Assembly (NCBI RefSeq): GCF_030272615.1
Contig: NC_081405.1
Span: 654,862,920 to 654,926,919, forward strand
Length of the DNA stretch: 64,000 bases
DNA from: Cryptomeria japonica
Lineage: Eukaryota > Streptophyta > Pinopsida > Cupressales > Cupressaceae
Reading direction: 5' to 3'
Below are positions 48,950 through 59,864 of the stretch, piece by piece. A program made the position numbers and the translations under genes. Numbering within the stretch: position 1 is the first letter of the stretch; every line of letters starts with the position of its first letter. The notes under the pieces were generated by a model. That model did not search any database. It saw only the letters and a program-made list of their open reading frames with translations, and was not told the DNA's origin.

Positions 48950-49365
48950 ACACGCTACAATAAAACTTAGATGCGCTAAAATTATGTCGAAAAGCACTAA
49001 ACTGTTTACTGGATGCGCTATTCTGTGCGTTGGAAGCGCTGCTCCATTTTTCTCCCACGTTGAGTCCTGCAGGAAAAGTACTGATTTGATGCACTAAAAG
49101 ATAAACTTTAAACGCTAGATGATGGACTCCACGCACTGGATTATGAACTGGATGTGCTATCTAACAGACCCGACGCGCCAATATATTTTTCAGATGCGCT
49201 ACTCTATTTTTCTTCCACGCTGAGACCTACAGGAAAAATTTAGTGGATGCGATGCGCTAAAGAAAAGACTTTACGTGCTAGAGTAGAGACCCCACGCGCT
49301 AAACAGTTTGTGGGACGCGCTAGACTATTGACCGGATGCACTAGGGAATGTTTTCCACGCGCTGA
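48950..49365 (-). repeat. Leader array B of TAGCGC(A/G)T in element 2
   Basis: Six exact A(T/C)GCGCTA copies on the plus strand and many one-change variants (GATGCACTA, AACGCTA, CACGCACTG). The array is itself partly a tandem duplication: the segment around TTTTTCTCCCACGTTGAGTCC (49049) recurs at 49209. Confidence 0.8.
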
Positions 49366-49430
49366 TTCCTATTTCTCGCGGACCTGCAAAAGTGGTTAAA
49401 TTTAAAAACTGATTTGATATATGGGGTTGA

Positions 49431-49448
49431 GCCCCACGGTGGGTGCCA
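49431..49448 (-). other. Element 2 primer binding site (tRNA-Lys type)
   Basis: Minus strand TGGCACCCACCGTGGGGC. It is the complement of a 3' end GCCCCACGGTGGG(C/T)GCCA, matching plant tRNA-Lys(CUU) as I remember it with one mismatch. Confidence 0.7.
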
Positions 49449-49452
49449 GAAA

Positions 49453-50952
49453 TGTATGCGGGAAAAGCGGGTCGATAGAACTCAATATGTGAAAAATGTT
49501 CCAAAATACCTGTCCACACACACACACAGGACTTCTTGGTGCAAGCTATGGAGTAATGAAGTATCACTCAGCTTCCCAAGGTTGGTCCCATGGTTCTCTA
49601 TCTTACAATGTCCCTCAAACCAATATTTTTGCTCTCAGATCACTGAGCAAAATGGTTTCGGGATGGCAAATGCAAGAACGAGGGATTCTTTCATAGATTT
49701 TAGTATGAGATGTATCCTAAGCTATGCATGATCTTAAAATGCAATAAACTAGATTATAAGATGACAAGGTTAGTATAAATACTATCCTAACATGATATAT
49801 TTAGTCTATGATTGAGCTAAATGATAAAGAAAATATTCTAAACATGCATATTTAGACTAATTCCTGATTTCAAAGAGGCTAAATGATGAGCATAAAAATG
49901 ATATATGAAAGCTTGATTGTATTTGAGCATAAGTGTGATACTACAAATTTGGAGGATGATTCAAAATGGAGGAATGAAAGCTCTATTTATAGCAAAAACA
50001 GGGCAATGGATGGTCAGGATTGAAAGAGTTGATCAAGGGTTGAGTTTGAAAGTTGGGGATCCATGTTTGCAATTTGCACCAATGAAATGGTGACAAGTGT
50101 CAACATAAGATTGGGTTCAGAGAAGGGGTTGGAGACATTAAATGCCTGAGAAGACCTTATGGTTATCTAGAAGGTAAGGCTCAAGCTTAAATTAGGATTA
50201 CCCAATGGATTAAGAGTTAATCCAAGGATAAACCTTTGTGCAAATGATTAAGAGATAATCATGGTCAAAGCATTAAAGGCCTGATGAGACCTTTGGGTTG
50301 GGTGAAGGTTGAGTTAAAACAAATTCTTTAACCATGTAAAAGGGTTTGAGTTAACCATTAATGGTTATGAAGACTTTTGGGGAATTAAGTGGTTGAAGGT
50401 TTGAAGCCTTTAATGGTTATCGAAGACTTTGAGGATTTAAGTGGTTGAAGTTTTGAAGCCTTTAATGGTTATCAAAGACTTTGAGGATTTGAGAAGTGAC
50501 CTCCCCTTGTTTAGGGATGTGACAAAGTTTAGAAGATGGGTTAGGCTAATTAGAAGTGTTTAGAAGAGTCTAGAAGGGATTAGAAAGGGGTTTAGGAAGG
50601 CAAGTGGGAGATGTAGGAGAATGCAAGTGGATGGAGGGATAATAGGATTTAATTGAAATAAATGATTTAATTTAATTTGGTTGCGATTTGGGGAAATTAA
50701 ATAAATTAGATTTATTCAATTTAGAATAACTATTTAATTAAATTTGAATTTAATTAAAAGTGGATAGGGGGATTTAATTGAATAAAATGATTTATTCATT
50801 AAATGGATATAGTGAATTTAATTTAAATAAATTGAGTAATTTACTTAATTAAATAGAGGAATGTGGATAATTTAATTAAATTGGATTTAATTAAATAGAG
50901 AAATGAACATAAAATATTCATTTAGGAATATGGTCATTTTTATACGTCTACA
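49453..50952 (-). repeat. Element 2 5' LTR (1,500 bp)
   Basis: Partner of 32660-34145. It starts TGTAGACGTATAAAAATG on the minus strand and ends at the primer binding site with a 4-bp spacer. The start TATAAAAATG is too near the edge to be the promoter; CTATAAATAGAGC (minus strand, about 49980-49992) is a better TATA candidate. Confidence 0.93.
49980..49992 (-). promoter_or_regulatory. Candidate TATA box of element 2 5' LTR
   Basis: Minus strand CTATAAATAGAGCTT, conserved in the 3' LTR at about 33190. It lies roughly 530 bp before the end of the LTR, a plausible place for the U3/R boundary. Confidence 0.45.
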
Positions 50953-50957
50953 CATAT

Positions 50958-52139
50958 AAATCACCTATCTTGATATAACTTGTTGCCATGTGGATCTTCA
51001 TATGTCATACCCCTTTTCATAGTATGGACTCTAGTTAATACAACTTACTAATCATACCTCTTTAAGATGCCCCTTGATCCTCCTCTATTATCTCCCTTTT
51101 ACTAAGTTTTTTTTTATATGTTCATGTAGATTAATGATTATCTTGTGTTCTTATGTGTAGCATATTTTTTAGCTAACATTTTTATTATAAAAATTATATC
51201 TAATCTTCATGTTTTGTGTAGAATATATTGGCTGCAATGTAGGTCCTAGTTTTAAGATTTGCATCCTCTATAGTCTCCTTAGGTAAAATTTATGATTTTT
51301 ATTTCTACTTTCTAGCATGCATATTTAGTGTAGTTCATATACTGATTAAAGTGGGGAGAAAATGTAGTGTTGAAAATTCTACACCCTTCCAATTTTATAT
51401 TGCTTCCTTTTTCGCACTTTATACCTCTGATATAAAATATTTCAATTATAAAATTTTTACACTTAAATCTCTTTTTTTTACATAATTTTATGATCTTTTC
51501 TTTTCAAGTCTAAATTATTCTAGACAAAATCACTACATGTAGATGTTCATGTGACATGTTAGTATTCTACCAAAATTTGTAGTCTCAATGGCTATTGGAT
51601 TGTTACCTTCTCATGATTAATTCAAATGTAACTCTCTTGCATGTAGTTGCATTGAACAAAACCCTTTTTACTTACCATTTAAAAATAAAATAAAAATAAA
51701 AAAGTTGATTTTTTCTCTCTATCACTCAAAATTTGTAAATTAATCCAACAAGATTTACCACACTATGCATGCTATTTTATTAATGATTTTTTATAATCAC
51801 CTTCATGGGATTTTATTTATATGTTTCATCTATATGAAAATGGTAATTGAATAGTTTTAACAATCTATAAACTATCTACTCATCATAGTGTAAGATAGAA
51901 AATTTACTCTCAATGAGCATTAGTATTCCTTTGTTAGAGTTAGTCCAATAAAATTTTCTCCTTTTAGTAATGGAATGCATGAAGGAACGATCCACCCAAT
52001 TAGACCAAATCCTATCACAAGGAAGTTTTTGCTCAGCAATATTTTTAAAAGCTACAATAATCCTATACTCAATATAATATTTTTACCTAAATTAAAGTGA
52101 TATTAATAACAAAAACCATATTAAGTTTTTTATTAAAGT
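50958..52139. other. AT-rich spacer, nothing recognised
   Basis: No frame, LTR ends or strong repeats were seen. Confidence 0.5.
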
Positions 52140-52925
52140 TTGTGGAGAAGGGCCTCAACCCATTGCAAGTCAAACATAAATCACCCGAACAACAAGTTGT
52201 GAGACCAAAAAACAAAGTTACCACCAGGTAACCCAAGTACAACACCACAAAGTTGAATTAGAGAAAAAAAAACTAACTAATGATCAACAAAGTTAGGCCC
52301 AAGGAGTGCGCCCAAATAGCAATATGAGATTTTGGGGTTGACAAGAAATGACCCTTCTTTCAAGGTACAATTATCCAAGAAGAAACATCCTTCTCTGGAG
52401 AAGCGAGGGGAGTTGTGTTGGTAGAAGCAATAGATGAGTCAGATAAACAAACCACCAAATCAATAAGAGGAGCCTAGCAATTCAGAGAGAGGGAGTCAAG
52501 ATCCATAGTTAGGACAAGACCAGTGCTCGATAGAGCACCAAAAGGAGGTAGATGATCACAAGCAGTACAATCCGACACAAAGGGAGCTCTACAAGAAAGG
52601 GACATAGTAATAGGAACTGAGATAGGGGCCACCTAAGAAAGGCTAGAGTAGTTGAACTAACATGAGCCATCAAAGCAGGAAGAGCAATTGAAGAGTAGGG
52701 CATAGAGTCCGTAGGCAAATCCGAAGCAAAATCCAACTCCATTGGGAAGATAGTAAGATGACATCACTTAGCATCTTTCCACCAATTAGGAGAGGAGTAA
52801 AGCCAAAAAAATACAAGGACAAGAGGAGGTCAAATGCCCAGTTGCAAAGCAATGACGAGACCCCAAAAAACCACGTTAAATTGGTCAGTGCAAGAAGATG
52901 AGTCCACTTTTTGGCCAAAAAGTGG
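52140..52925 (-). pseudogene. Retroelement-like relic, 3' end on the minus strand (possible LINE or retrocopy)
   Basis: Read on the minus strand, the region has coding-like composition (Ser/Leu-rich with ASTNTTPLASPEKDVSSWIIVP in one of the frames) broken by shifts and stops. It is followed by a T-rich noncoding tail with GGGTTGAGGCCCTTCTCCAC and then an A/T-rich end (CTTTAATAAAAAAC), the general look of a LINE or processed-copy 3' end. No reverse transcriptase motif is visible and the family is not identified. Confidence 0.25.
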
Positions 52926-54399
52926 AAGTGTTTTCCCTGATTTTCAGATTTTGTCTCATTTGAGCTTAAATTTTGAAATACTTAGAGATTGAATCTTGGA
53001 AAAAGTCAGGAATATAAAAGATAGCCTTCTGAAAATACTTTCCAAATATGTAATTTATTTTAATACCCACATGGTAAAAAATAACTTTTTGAATGGAGTT
53101 CTGAAAACTATGTTTTAAAAATGCCTGTTTCAGGACCATACCATGCATGTGTATGACCCACACTTTTTGACACAATTAAAATTATTTTCTCAAACCGTTT
53201 TGGGAAATGGTTTGTAACACACTGAAGATTGATGAGCATATTTTTCTGTATTTTTTTTTTACAATATTTTTTTTTTATTAATTTTTTAATGGCCGCAATT
53301 ATCTTTTTAAATACAAAAGAATTTTGTGTAGATTGATGACATATAATTTTTTTTCCAAAATTCTTTAAAATAAAAAAGTTATTAAATTAACAAAATTAGT
53401 TAATATTTCAAATTTATGGACCCGATTTAGTATAAATTAAATGAAAAATAGTTAACATAATCAATTTTTAAATAAATTTACATATTTAGAATCTAGACAG
53501 TATAATCTAAAATGGGTTTTAATTTCGTATAAAAATTCTCTGATTAGAGGTGCATAAACTATTTCTGAAGTTCATATTTGTGCTTTCATTCATGGAGATT
53601 TGAATTTGTAGGTCCATGTCTCAGGTGTGGCCATCCCAGGCCTATCCTAGGCCTAATCCTGAGCCAAGTGGTGGGTTGTGGAATCAACTTCCACAAAATG
53701 GGCCCCCATTTTCAAACAAGGGCGGCTTGTGGAAAAAAAAAGAAAAAAGCCATTTAGAAACAGGGGCCCGTTTTTTAGAAACGGGCCCCCGTTTTTAAAA
53801 AAGAGCCCTCGTTTTGTTTAAAAGCGGACCCCGTTTTAGAACAAAATGGGGGCCTGCTTTTTTTTGCTTCAGACCCCCGTTACCTTTTGGCTCAAGAGCC
53901 TGAAGCATAAACGGGCCCTCTTTTTTTGAAAATGGGCCCTCATTTATAAGAGCGCATTTTCCAACGCACGGACTTCCGCGAATTTGTGACTCATTACCTT
54001 GCACTTTATTTTTATTATTAATTATTATTTTTTATTTAAATTCTTAATAAAATTTTTAATTTAATGAAAGTTTTTATAAACTTTATATTTTTTATTTTCA
54101 TGATTTATTTTAAATCTTTAATACATTTCCCAATATAATGAATAATTTAGTGAATAAAAGAACAATTAAATAAGGAAAGTTTATATATAAGATTCAATGA
54201 AACATATATTAAAGTGCTTTACCATAGCAAAAGTCAAAGAAGTATTTTGTACAACACAGTCTTAGTAGGAAAATAAGTATTGTGAATATTAAAACCCTTT
54301 CCACAAATACTTCCATCTTTGAAAATATCTGAAAGAAATCAATAGACTTAGTAGTGGAAAATTTTTCACAAAATCTGTCCTTGAAAAGATTGCAAAGAA
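52926..54399. other. AT-rich spacer around the palindrome cluster
   Basis: Apart from the palindromes at 53695-53950, nothing recognisable. 54300-54399 is the left side of the pre-insertion site of the copia element. Confidence 0.5.
53695..53950. repeat. Cluster of short GGGCC-centred palindromes
   Basis: Repeated dyads on an AT-rich background: AAAATGGG-CC-CCCATTTT (53695-53712); GGGGCCCGTTT...AAACGGGCCCC with 11-nt arms (about 53763-53789); AAACGGG-CC-CCCGTTT (about 53779-53795); a longer imperfect pair AAAGCGGACCCCGTTTT / AAAATGGGGGCCTGCTTT (53820-53860); CTTCAG...CTGAAG (53865-53905). No coding frame is likely. Confidence 0.7.
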
Positions 54400-54404
54400 A
54401 ACAA

Positions 54405-55021
54405 TGTTAATTATGGGTAGCTTGGACAACTATTCGTCCTTACCCAGAAATAACAACATTAGTTATGGGTAGTTTTGGACAGCTATTCGTCCTGACCTAG
54501 AATTAGAAAATGGTTGTTTTTGTCAAACAAGTATTGTTAGGATAAAAACAATTGTTATTTAATAGTGGCTCTTTTTAGGTGACACCTCATAGCCAAAATT
54601 AGTTATTGGTTATTGAGTTGTCTTAAATTAATCTCGGTCGTTGGTTTTCCAACAGAGTAGTATAAAAAGGAGTCATGGGTCATTTGGAAAGAATGAAGTC
54701 TTGAGAAAAATTTGCAGTGATAGCAAATAGTCTTGCAGTGTTAGCAAGAGGCGCAGTGATAGCATTGATATAGCAGTGGAGGATATCAGCAAGAGATATT
54801 AGGAGTTTTTCCATCTATAGAACTGGTTTTCCCTTAGGGGTTTTTCCAGGGACGATTGTCTAAAAATATTGCATCCTTGTGTTGCTTATTTCTTTCCGTA
54901 TTTTTAGTGAAGTTGCAGTTGTGTTATTTTTTGATATTCAGCTGTAAATTTATTTTCAGCAGTTAAATAATTTTTATGAGATAGGAGATTAATAATCAGT
55001 GACTGCAATAGAATTTCTACA
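54405..55021 (+). repeat. Copia 5' LTR (617 bp)
   Basis: Contains TATAAAAAGG at 54661-54670. Relative to the 3' LTR it lacks about 65 bp after AGATATTAGGAGTTT (54814). It starts with a 66-bp direct duplication (TTATGGGTAG...GTCCT...CAGAA twice, 54411-54510). Confidence 0.95.
54661..54670 (+). promoter_or_regulatory. Copia 5' LTR TATA box
   Basis: TATAAAAAGG, also present in the 3' LTR at 59430-59439. Transcription would begin near 54695. Confidence 0.7.
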
Positions 55022-55033
55022 TGGTATCAGAGC
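55022..55033 (+). other. Copia primer binding site (initiator tRNA-Met)
   Basis: TGGTATCAGAGC follows the last base of the 5' LTR without a spacer; it is the standard plant copia primer site. Confidence 0.95.
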
Positions 55034-55125
55034 TTTGTTGAGGGTAGAAAATGTTTACCCTAAGCAAAGGAAAGAAATTTGAGTTTGACCTCTTTCGAGT
55101 TATTGTTTTCCTTTATTTCCTTGAG

Positions 55126-58100
55126 ATGGCCTCAACAGGTTTGAGAGATCAGGATAGATTGGATGGTGCCTCAAATTTTGGTGTTTGGAAAGCCAGAATT
55201 TCTTTATTGCTGGAAGAGAATGGTATCGAGGAATATGTTACTAGTACTGTAGTTGTACCTATAGATCCAGTACAACTTGCAACATACAAGAAGGATGATG
55301 CCAAGGCGAGGAGGATAATCCTTGATGGTGTCAAGGACCATGTTGTTCCACATATCGAAGAGTTAGATACAACAAAGAAGATGTGGGATGCCATTCTGAA
55401 TCTATACCAGAATGCTACCACTAATCGGAAGCTGATTCTCAGAGAAAAGTTCAGGAATACCCAAATGAATAAGGGAGAAGACGTAACAAGTTACCTCACC
55501 AGACTCAGACTTGTCAAGGATGAGTTAGTGGCTATTGGAGATAAACCAAGTGATGATGAGCTAGTACGGATAGCCCTAAATGGGTTTTCTAAGCAGTGGG
55601 ATGTCTTTGTTTAAGTTGTTAATGGACGAGACACCTTACCAAGTTGGGATCAACTTTGGAGTGACTTCATTCAGGAGGAGCTTAGACTAAGTCTTGTCAA
55701 TGGAGCCAACAATAAGAGTCAGAAAAGTGAGACAGAACATGAGAACGTTGCCCTAGCGGGTAAAGGAAAAGCAAAGAAGGGGTCCAACAAAGGATCAAAC
55801 CCACAAGGTGAGAAGAAGAAGAAAGACTTATCAAAGATCAAGTGCTATGGCTGTCACAAGTTTGGCCACTATGTCAGCGATTGCCCAGAAAGGAAGAAGA
55901 ATGACAAGAAAGGCAAGAAGCAAGTTGCAGCTTCAGCAAGTGCAGATGAGCTCTCGAATAGAATGGAAGATGAGTTTGCACTCATAGCGTGTATGGTTAG
56001 CTCAACCTCACAGAGTGTTTGGTACATAGATAGTGGGGTGTCATTTCATATGACAGGAGTTAGAGAATACTTCTCCAATTACAAGGAGGAGAGCACCAGA
56101 ATCCAGATCTCTATGGGAAACATGTCCAAACTCAACTCAGTTGAGAAAGGGACTGTTCAGTTTCAGAGGGAGAATGGTAAGATGATTCCTCTTCATGATA
56201 TGTTGCATGTTCCAGGCTTAGGGATAAATTTGATTTATGTATTTGTCCTTCAGAACAAATGGTACAATATACTCTTTAGAGGGGTACATGTATTGATTAA
56301 GCATAAGGATTGGAAATCACCCATAGCTATTGCAGTTAGGAGTGGTCGGCTTTATAGGTTGCAGTTTGATACTCCTAAGGCACTCATGAGCAACAGCAAT
56401 CTTAGAGATCTTGGAGAGCTATGGCATAGGAGAATGGGCCATATACATCATGGAGCACTTAAATTGCTTTGTGAGACTGTGATAGGTGTTCTAGAGGTGA
56501 GCACAAAGCATGATGATATATGTAAGGGATGTGTGTTGGGGAAGTTTGTGAAAGCATCTTTTCCAAGAAGTGACACAAGATCTGAGGGTGTTCTTGATCT
56601 AGTATGTTCAGATGTATGTGGACCTATGTCGATGAAGTCTCTCAGAGGGTATGAGTACTTTATTACTTTTATTGATTATTTCTCTAGGAAGACCTGGATA
56701 TACTTCTTGAAGACCAAAGATGAGGTTTTCAGTCGCTTCCAAGAGTTCAAAGCTCTTGTGGAGAATTTGACAAGAAAGAAGATAAAGGTTTTTCGGTTAG
56801 ACAATGGAGGCGAGTACAAAGGAAAAGAGTTCCAGGAGTTCTGCACCAAGGAAGGAATCAAGAGAGAGTAGATTGTTCCTTACAATCTGCAACAGAATGG
56901 AATTGCTGAGAGGAAGAATCGGTCTATATCGGAGGCAGCAAGAGCTATGTTGCATGACTAGGATATGCCTCATTATCTATGGGCAGAGGCATGCAGTACA
57001 ACAGTATACATACAGAATAAGGTTCCACATAAGGTGCTAGGGAAGATGACACCAGAGGAAGCATTCACTGGGAAGAAGCCAGATGTCAGTCACTTCAGGA
57101 TCTTTGGGAGTTTGGCATATTGTCACATTCCAAAGGATACACGTACCAAGTTAGATCAGACTGCAGAAAGAAGGTACTTTGTGGGGTACAGTGAAACCTC
57201 AAAGGCATATTGGATATTCATTCTAGGGACCAGGTGGATTATTGTTCGACGTGATGTCAAGTTCATGGAGGACAAGGCATTTAGAAGGTCTAGAGATTTG
57301 CCAGTAGATGATCAGAATGAGCAGCCGACAGAAGCTCCAAGGATAGCTCAATCGAGTCAAGGGCAGTAAAGCTCAAGTATAGTTACTAGTACAAGCATAG
57401 GCTCAGGTAGTGAGAGTTCGTAGAGTATGGAGCAACTGGTGCAGTAGGAGATGCATCAAGAAGACATGGAGGTTGATGTTTCATCCTCTACAGTTGGCAA
57501 TAGGAATCATGAGGTTCAGCGAACACAAAAGAATACTCAGGAGTTAGTGGGTACTCTTAGGAGGACTAGTAGACAATGGAAACAACCAACCAAGTATGAT
57601 GACTATGTAGCATTAGTTAGTCAGTTGGTAGATAGTGAACCTTCTAGCTATCAAGAGGCTGCACAACATCAGGTGTGGCAAGATGCAATGGTTGAGGAGT
57701 ATACCTCAATAATGTAGAATGATGCGTGGGAAGTAGTTCCTAGACCAACAGATAGGGTTGTGGTTGGATCACGTTGGATCTATAAGATCAAGCACAGTGC
57801 AGATGGTAGCATCGAGAAATACAAGGCAAGGTTCATGGCAAAGGGGTTCTCTTAGAAGGAGGGAATAGACTATGAGGAGACATTTGCTCTAGTGGCTAGG
57901 TATACTTCTATACGAGCGGTAATATCAATTTCAGCATAGATGGGATGGCAGATCCATCAAATGGATGTCAAGACAGCGTTCCTAAATGGCGAGTTGAAAG
58001 AGGAGGTATACATAGAACAACCAGAGGACTTTGTAGCACACAGTAAAGAGACCCACGTGTGTAGATTAAAGAAAGCTTTGTACGGACTCAAGCAGGCTCC

Positions 58101-59184
58101 CAGAGCGTGGTATGAGCGCATTGATAGATACTTACAAGAAATGGGCTTTGTGAAGAGTGAGGCGGATGCTAACCTCTACTACTTGGTGGTTGGGGGTGAG
58201 ATTCTCATTCTTGTCCTGTATGTGGATGACTTGTTTCTAACTAGTTCACTAGGGCTCATAGAGGAGTGCAAGAGGGACCTTGCAGTGGAGTTCGAGATGA
58301 AAGATCTGGGACTTATGCACTACTTTTTAGGCATGGAGGTATGGCAGACAGATGGAGATATTTTCCTTGGGCAAGAGAAATATTGCATCAAAATCTTGAA
58401 GAGGTTCAAGATGGAAGATTGCAAAGCCATGTCTACACCTATGATCACAAATTGGAGGAAGGTAGACACATCTAGAGAGAAGGATGTAGATCCCACCTTA
58501 TACAGGCAGTTGATTGGTTCTCTCATGTATTTGGTCAATACCAAGCCAGATATAACATTTGTAGTTAACTCTCTTACTCAATTCATGGTTGAGCCAAAGG
58601 GAGTGCATTGGATAGCGGCAAAGCATGTGCTGCGTTATTTGTGAGGTACAATCGAGTATGGGATTAGATATGCTCGAGGTGAAGGAATCAGGTTGATGGG
58701 CTATACTGATGCAGATTGGGCAGGTAGTACTACAGACAAGAGAAGCACTTCAAGGTGTTGTTTCAGTTTGGGATTAGGAGTTGTCTCTTGGTTCAGCAGA
58801 AAGCAGAAGTCTATGGCTCTGAGTTCAGCAGAGTCAGAATACATAGCAGCTAGCATGGCAACATGTGAAGCTATATGGCTTCGGAAGTTGCTAGTAGCCT
58901 TGTTTGGTCAGAAGATTGAGACTACGGTGATACACTGTGACAATCAGAGTTGCATCAAGTTGACTGAGAATCCAGTGTTTCACGATAGATCAAAACATAT
59001 AGACATCAGGTATCACTTCATCAGGGATTGAGTACAGAGGGGGATTGTTCAGCTACAGTACATACCTATAGAGGAGCAGGTAGCAGACATTTTGACAAAG
59101 GCATTGGGGAAGGCAAAATTCATCTTCTTCAGAGATAAGAATGGTGTCGTGCAGAACAGCTTCCTCGCTAAGAGGGAGTGTTAA
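55126..59184 (+). pseudogene. Copia polyprotein GAG-PR-INT-RT-RNase H, one frame with stops
   Basis: About 1,350 codons from ATG 55126 (MASTGLRDQDRLDG) to TAA 59182-59184, the stop lying inside the 3' LTR. Gag (residues 1-235) ends in zinc knuckle CYGCHKFGHYVSDC (about 240-255). Protease shows DSGVSFHMTG (usual DSGAS; about 300). Integrase has HHCC (WHRRMGHIHHG, CKGCVLGK) and D/D/E at CSDVCGP, RLDNGGEY and QNGIAERKN. RT has [21 protein letters not shown] and YVDD (about 1035). RNase H has YTDADWAGS, SSAESEY and HCDNQSC. Stops: 55612, 56869, 56959, 57367, 57421, 57445, 57715, 57853, 57937, 58642, 59029. At 56959, 57853 and 57937 relatives have Gln, and at 58642 Arg. Confidence 0.95.
59170..59178 (+). 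other. Copia polypurine tract
   Basis: AAGAGGGAG ends at the 3' LTR start. It is also coding (Lys-Arg-Glu) in the polyprotein frame. Confidence 0.85.
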
Positions 59185-59859
59185 TTATGGGTAGCTTGGA
59201 CAGTTGTTCGTCCTTACCCAGAAATAACAGCATTAGTTATGGGTAGTTTTGGATAGCTGTTCGTCCTGACCTAGAATTAGAAAATGGTTGTTTTTGTCAA
59301 ACAAGTATTGTTAGGATAAAAACAATTGTTATTTAATAGTGGCTATTTTTAGGTGACACCTCATAGCCAAAATTAGTTATTGGTTATTAAGATGTCTTAA
59401 TCTCAGCCGTTGGTTTTCCAACAGAGTAGTATAAAAAGGGGTCATGGGTCATTTGGAAAGAATGAAGTCTTGAGAAAAATTTGCAGTGATAGCAAATAGT
59501 CTTGCAGCGTTAGCAAGAGGCGCAGTGATAGCGTTGATATAACAGTGGAGGATATCAACAAGAGATATTAGGAGTTTGTCGGAGTTCTGCTAGTAAGAGG
59601 CAAGGAATTCTTTTGTAATTCTTATATTGCTAAAGATTAATATATTTTCCATCTGTAGAACTGGTTTTCCCTTAGGGGTTTTTCCAGGGACGATTGTCCA
59701 AAAATATTGTGTCCTTGTGTTGCTTATTTCTTTCCGTATTTTTAGTGAAGTTGCAGTTGTGTTATTTTTCGATATTCAGCAGTAAATTTATTTTCAGTAG
59801 TTAAACAATTTTTATGAGATAGGAGATTAATAATCAGTGACTGCAATAGAATTTCTACA
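59179..59859 (+). repeat. Copia 3' LTR (681 bp)
   Basis: Full-length form, keeping the 65-bp segment GTCGGAGTTCTGCTAGTAAG... (about 59580-59645) that is deleted from the 5' LTR. Confidence 0.95.
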
Positions 59860-59864
59860 AACAA

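Larger units (their letters stand above)
46517..49430 (-). other. Long leader of element 2 between primer site and gag
   Basis: About 2.9 kb with no supported coding frame. It contains the two TAGCGCRT arrays and, between them at about 48120-48400, a stretch of balanced composition (TACGTATCTCAAGGATACTG area) that looks conserved in character and might be an RNA structure or packaging region; this is a guess. Confidence 0.5.
54405..59859 (+). mobile_element. Ty1/copia retrotransposon, complete but inactivated
   Basis: LTRs 54405-55021 and 59179-59859 begin TGTTAATTATGGG and end TTTCTACA. Perfect TSDs AACAA flank it (54400-54404, 59860-59864). The tRNA-Met primer site follows the 5' LTR directly and a purine tract precedes the 3' LTR. 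The interior has one polyprotein frame in copia order GAG-PR-INT-RT-RH, without frameshifts but with 11 in-frame stops. Confidence 0.96.
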
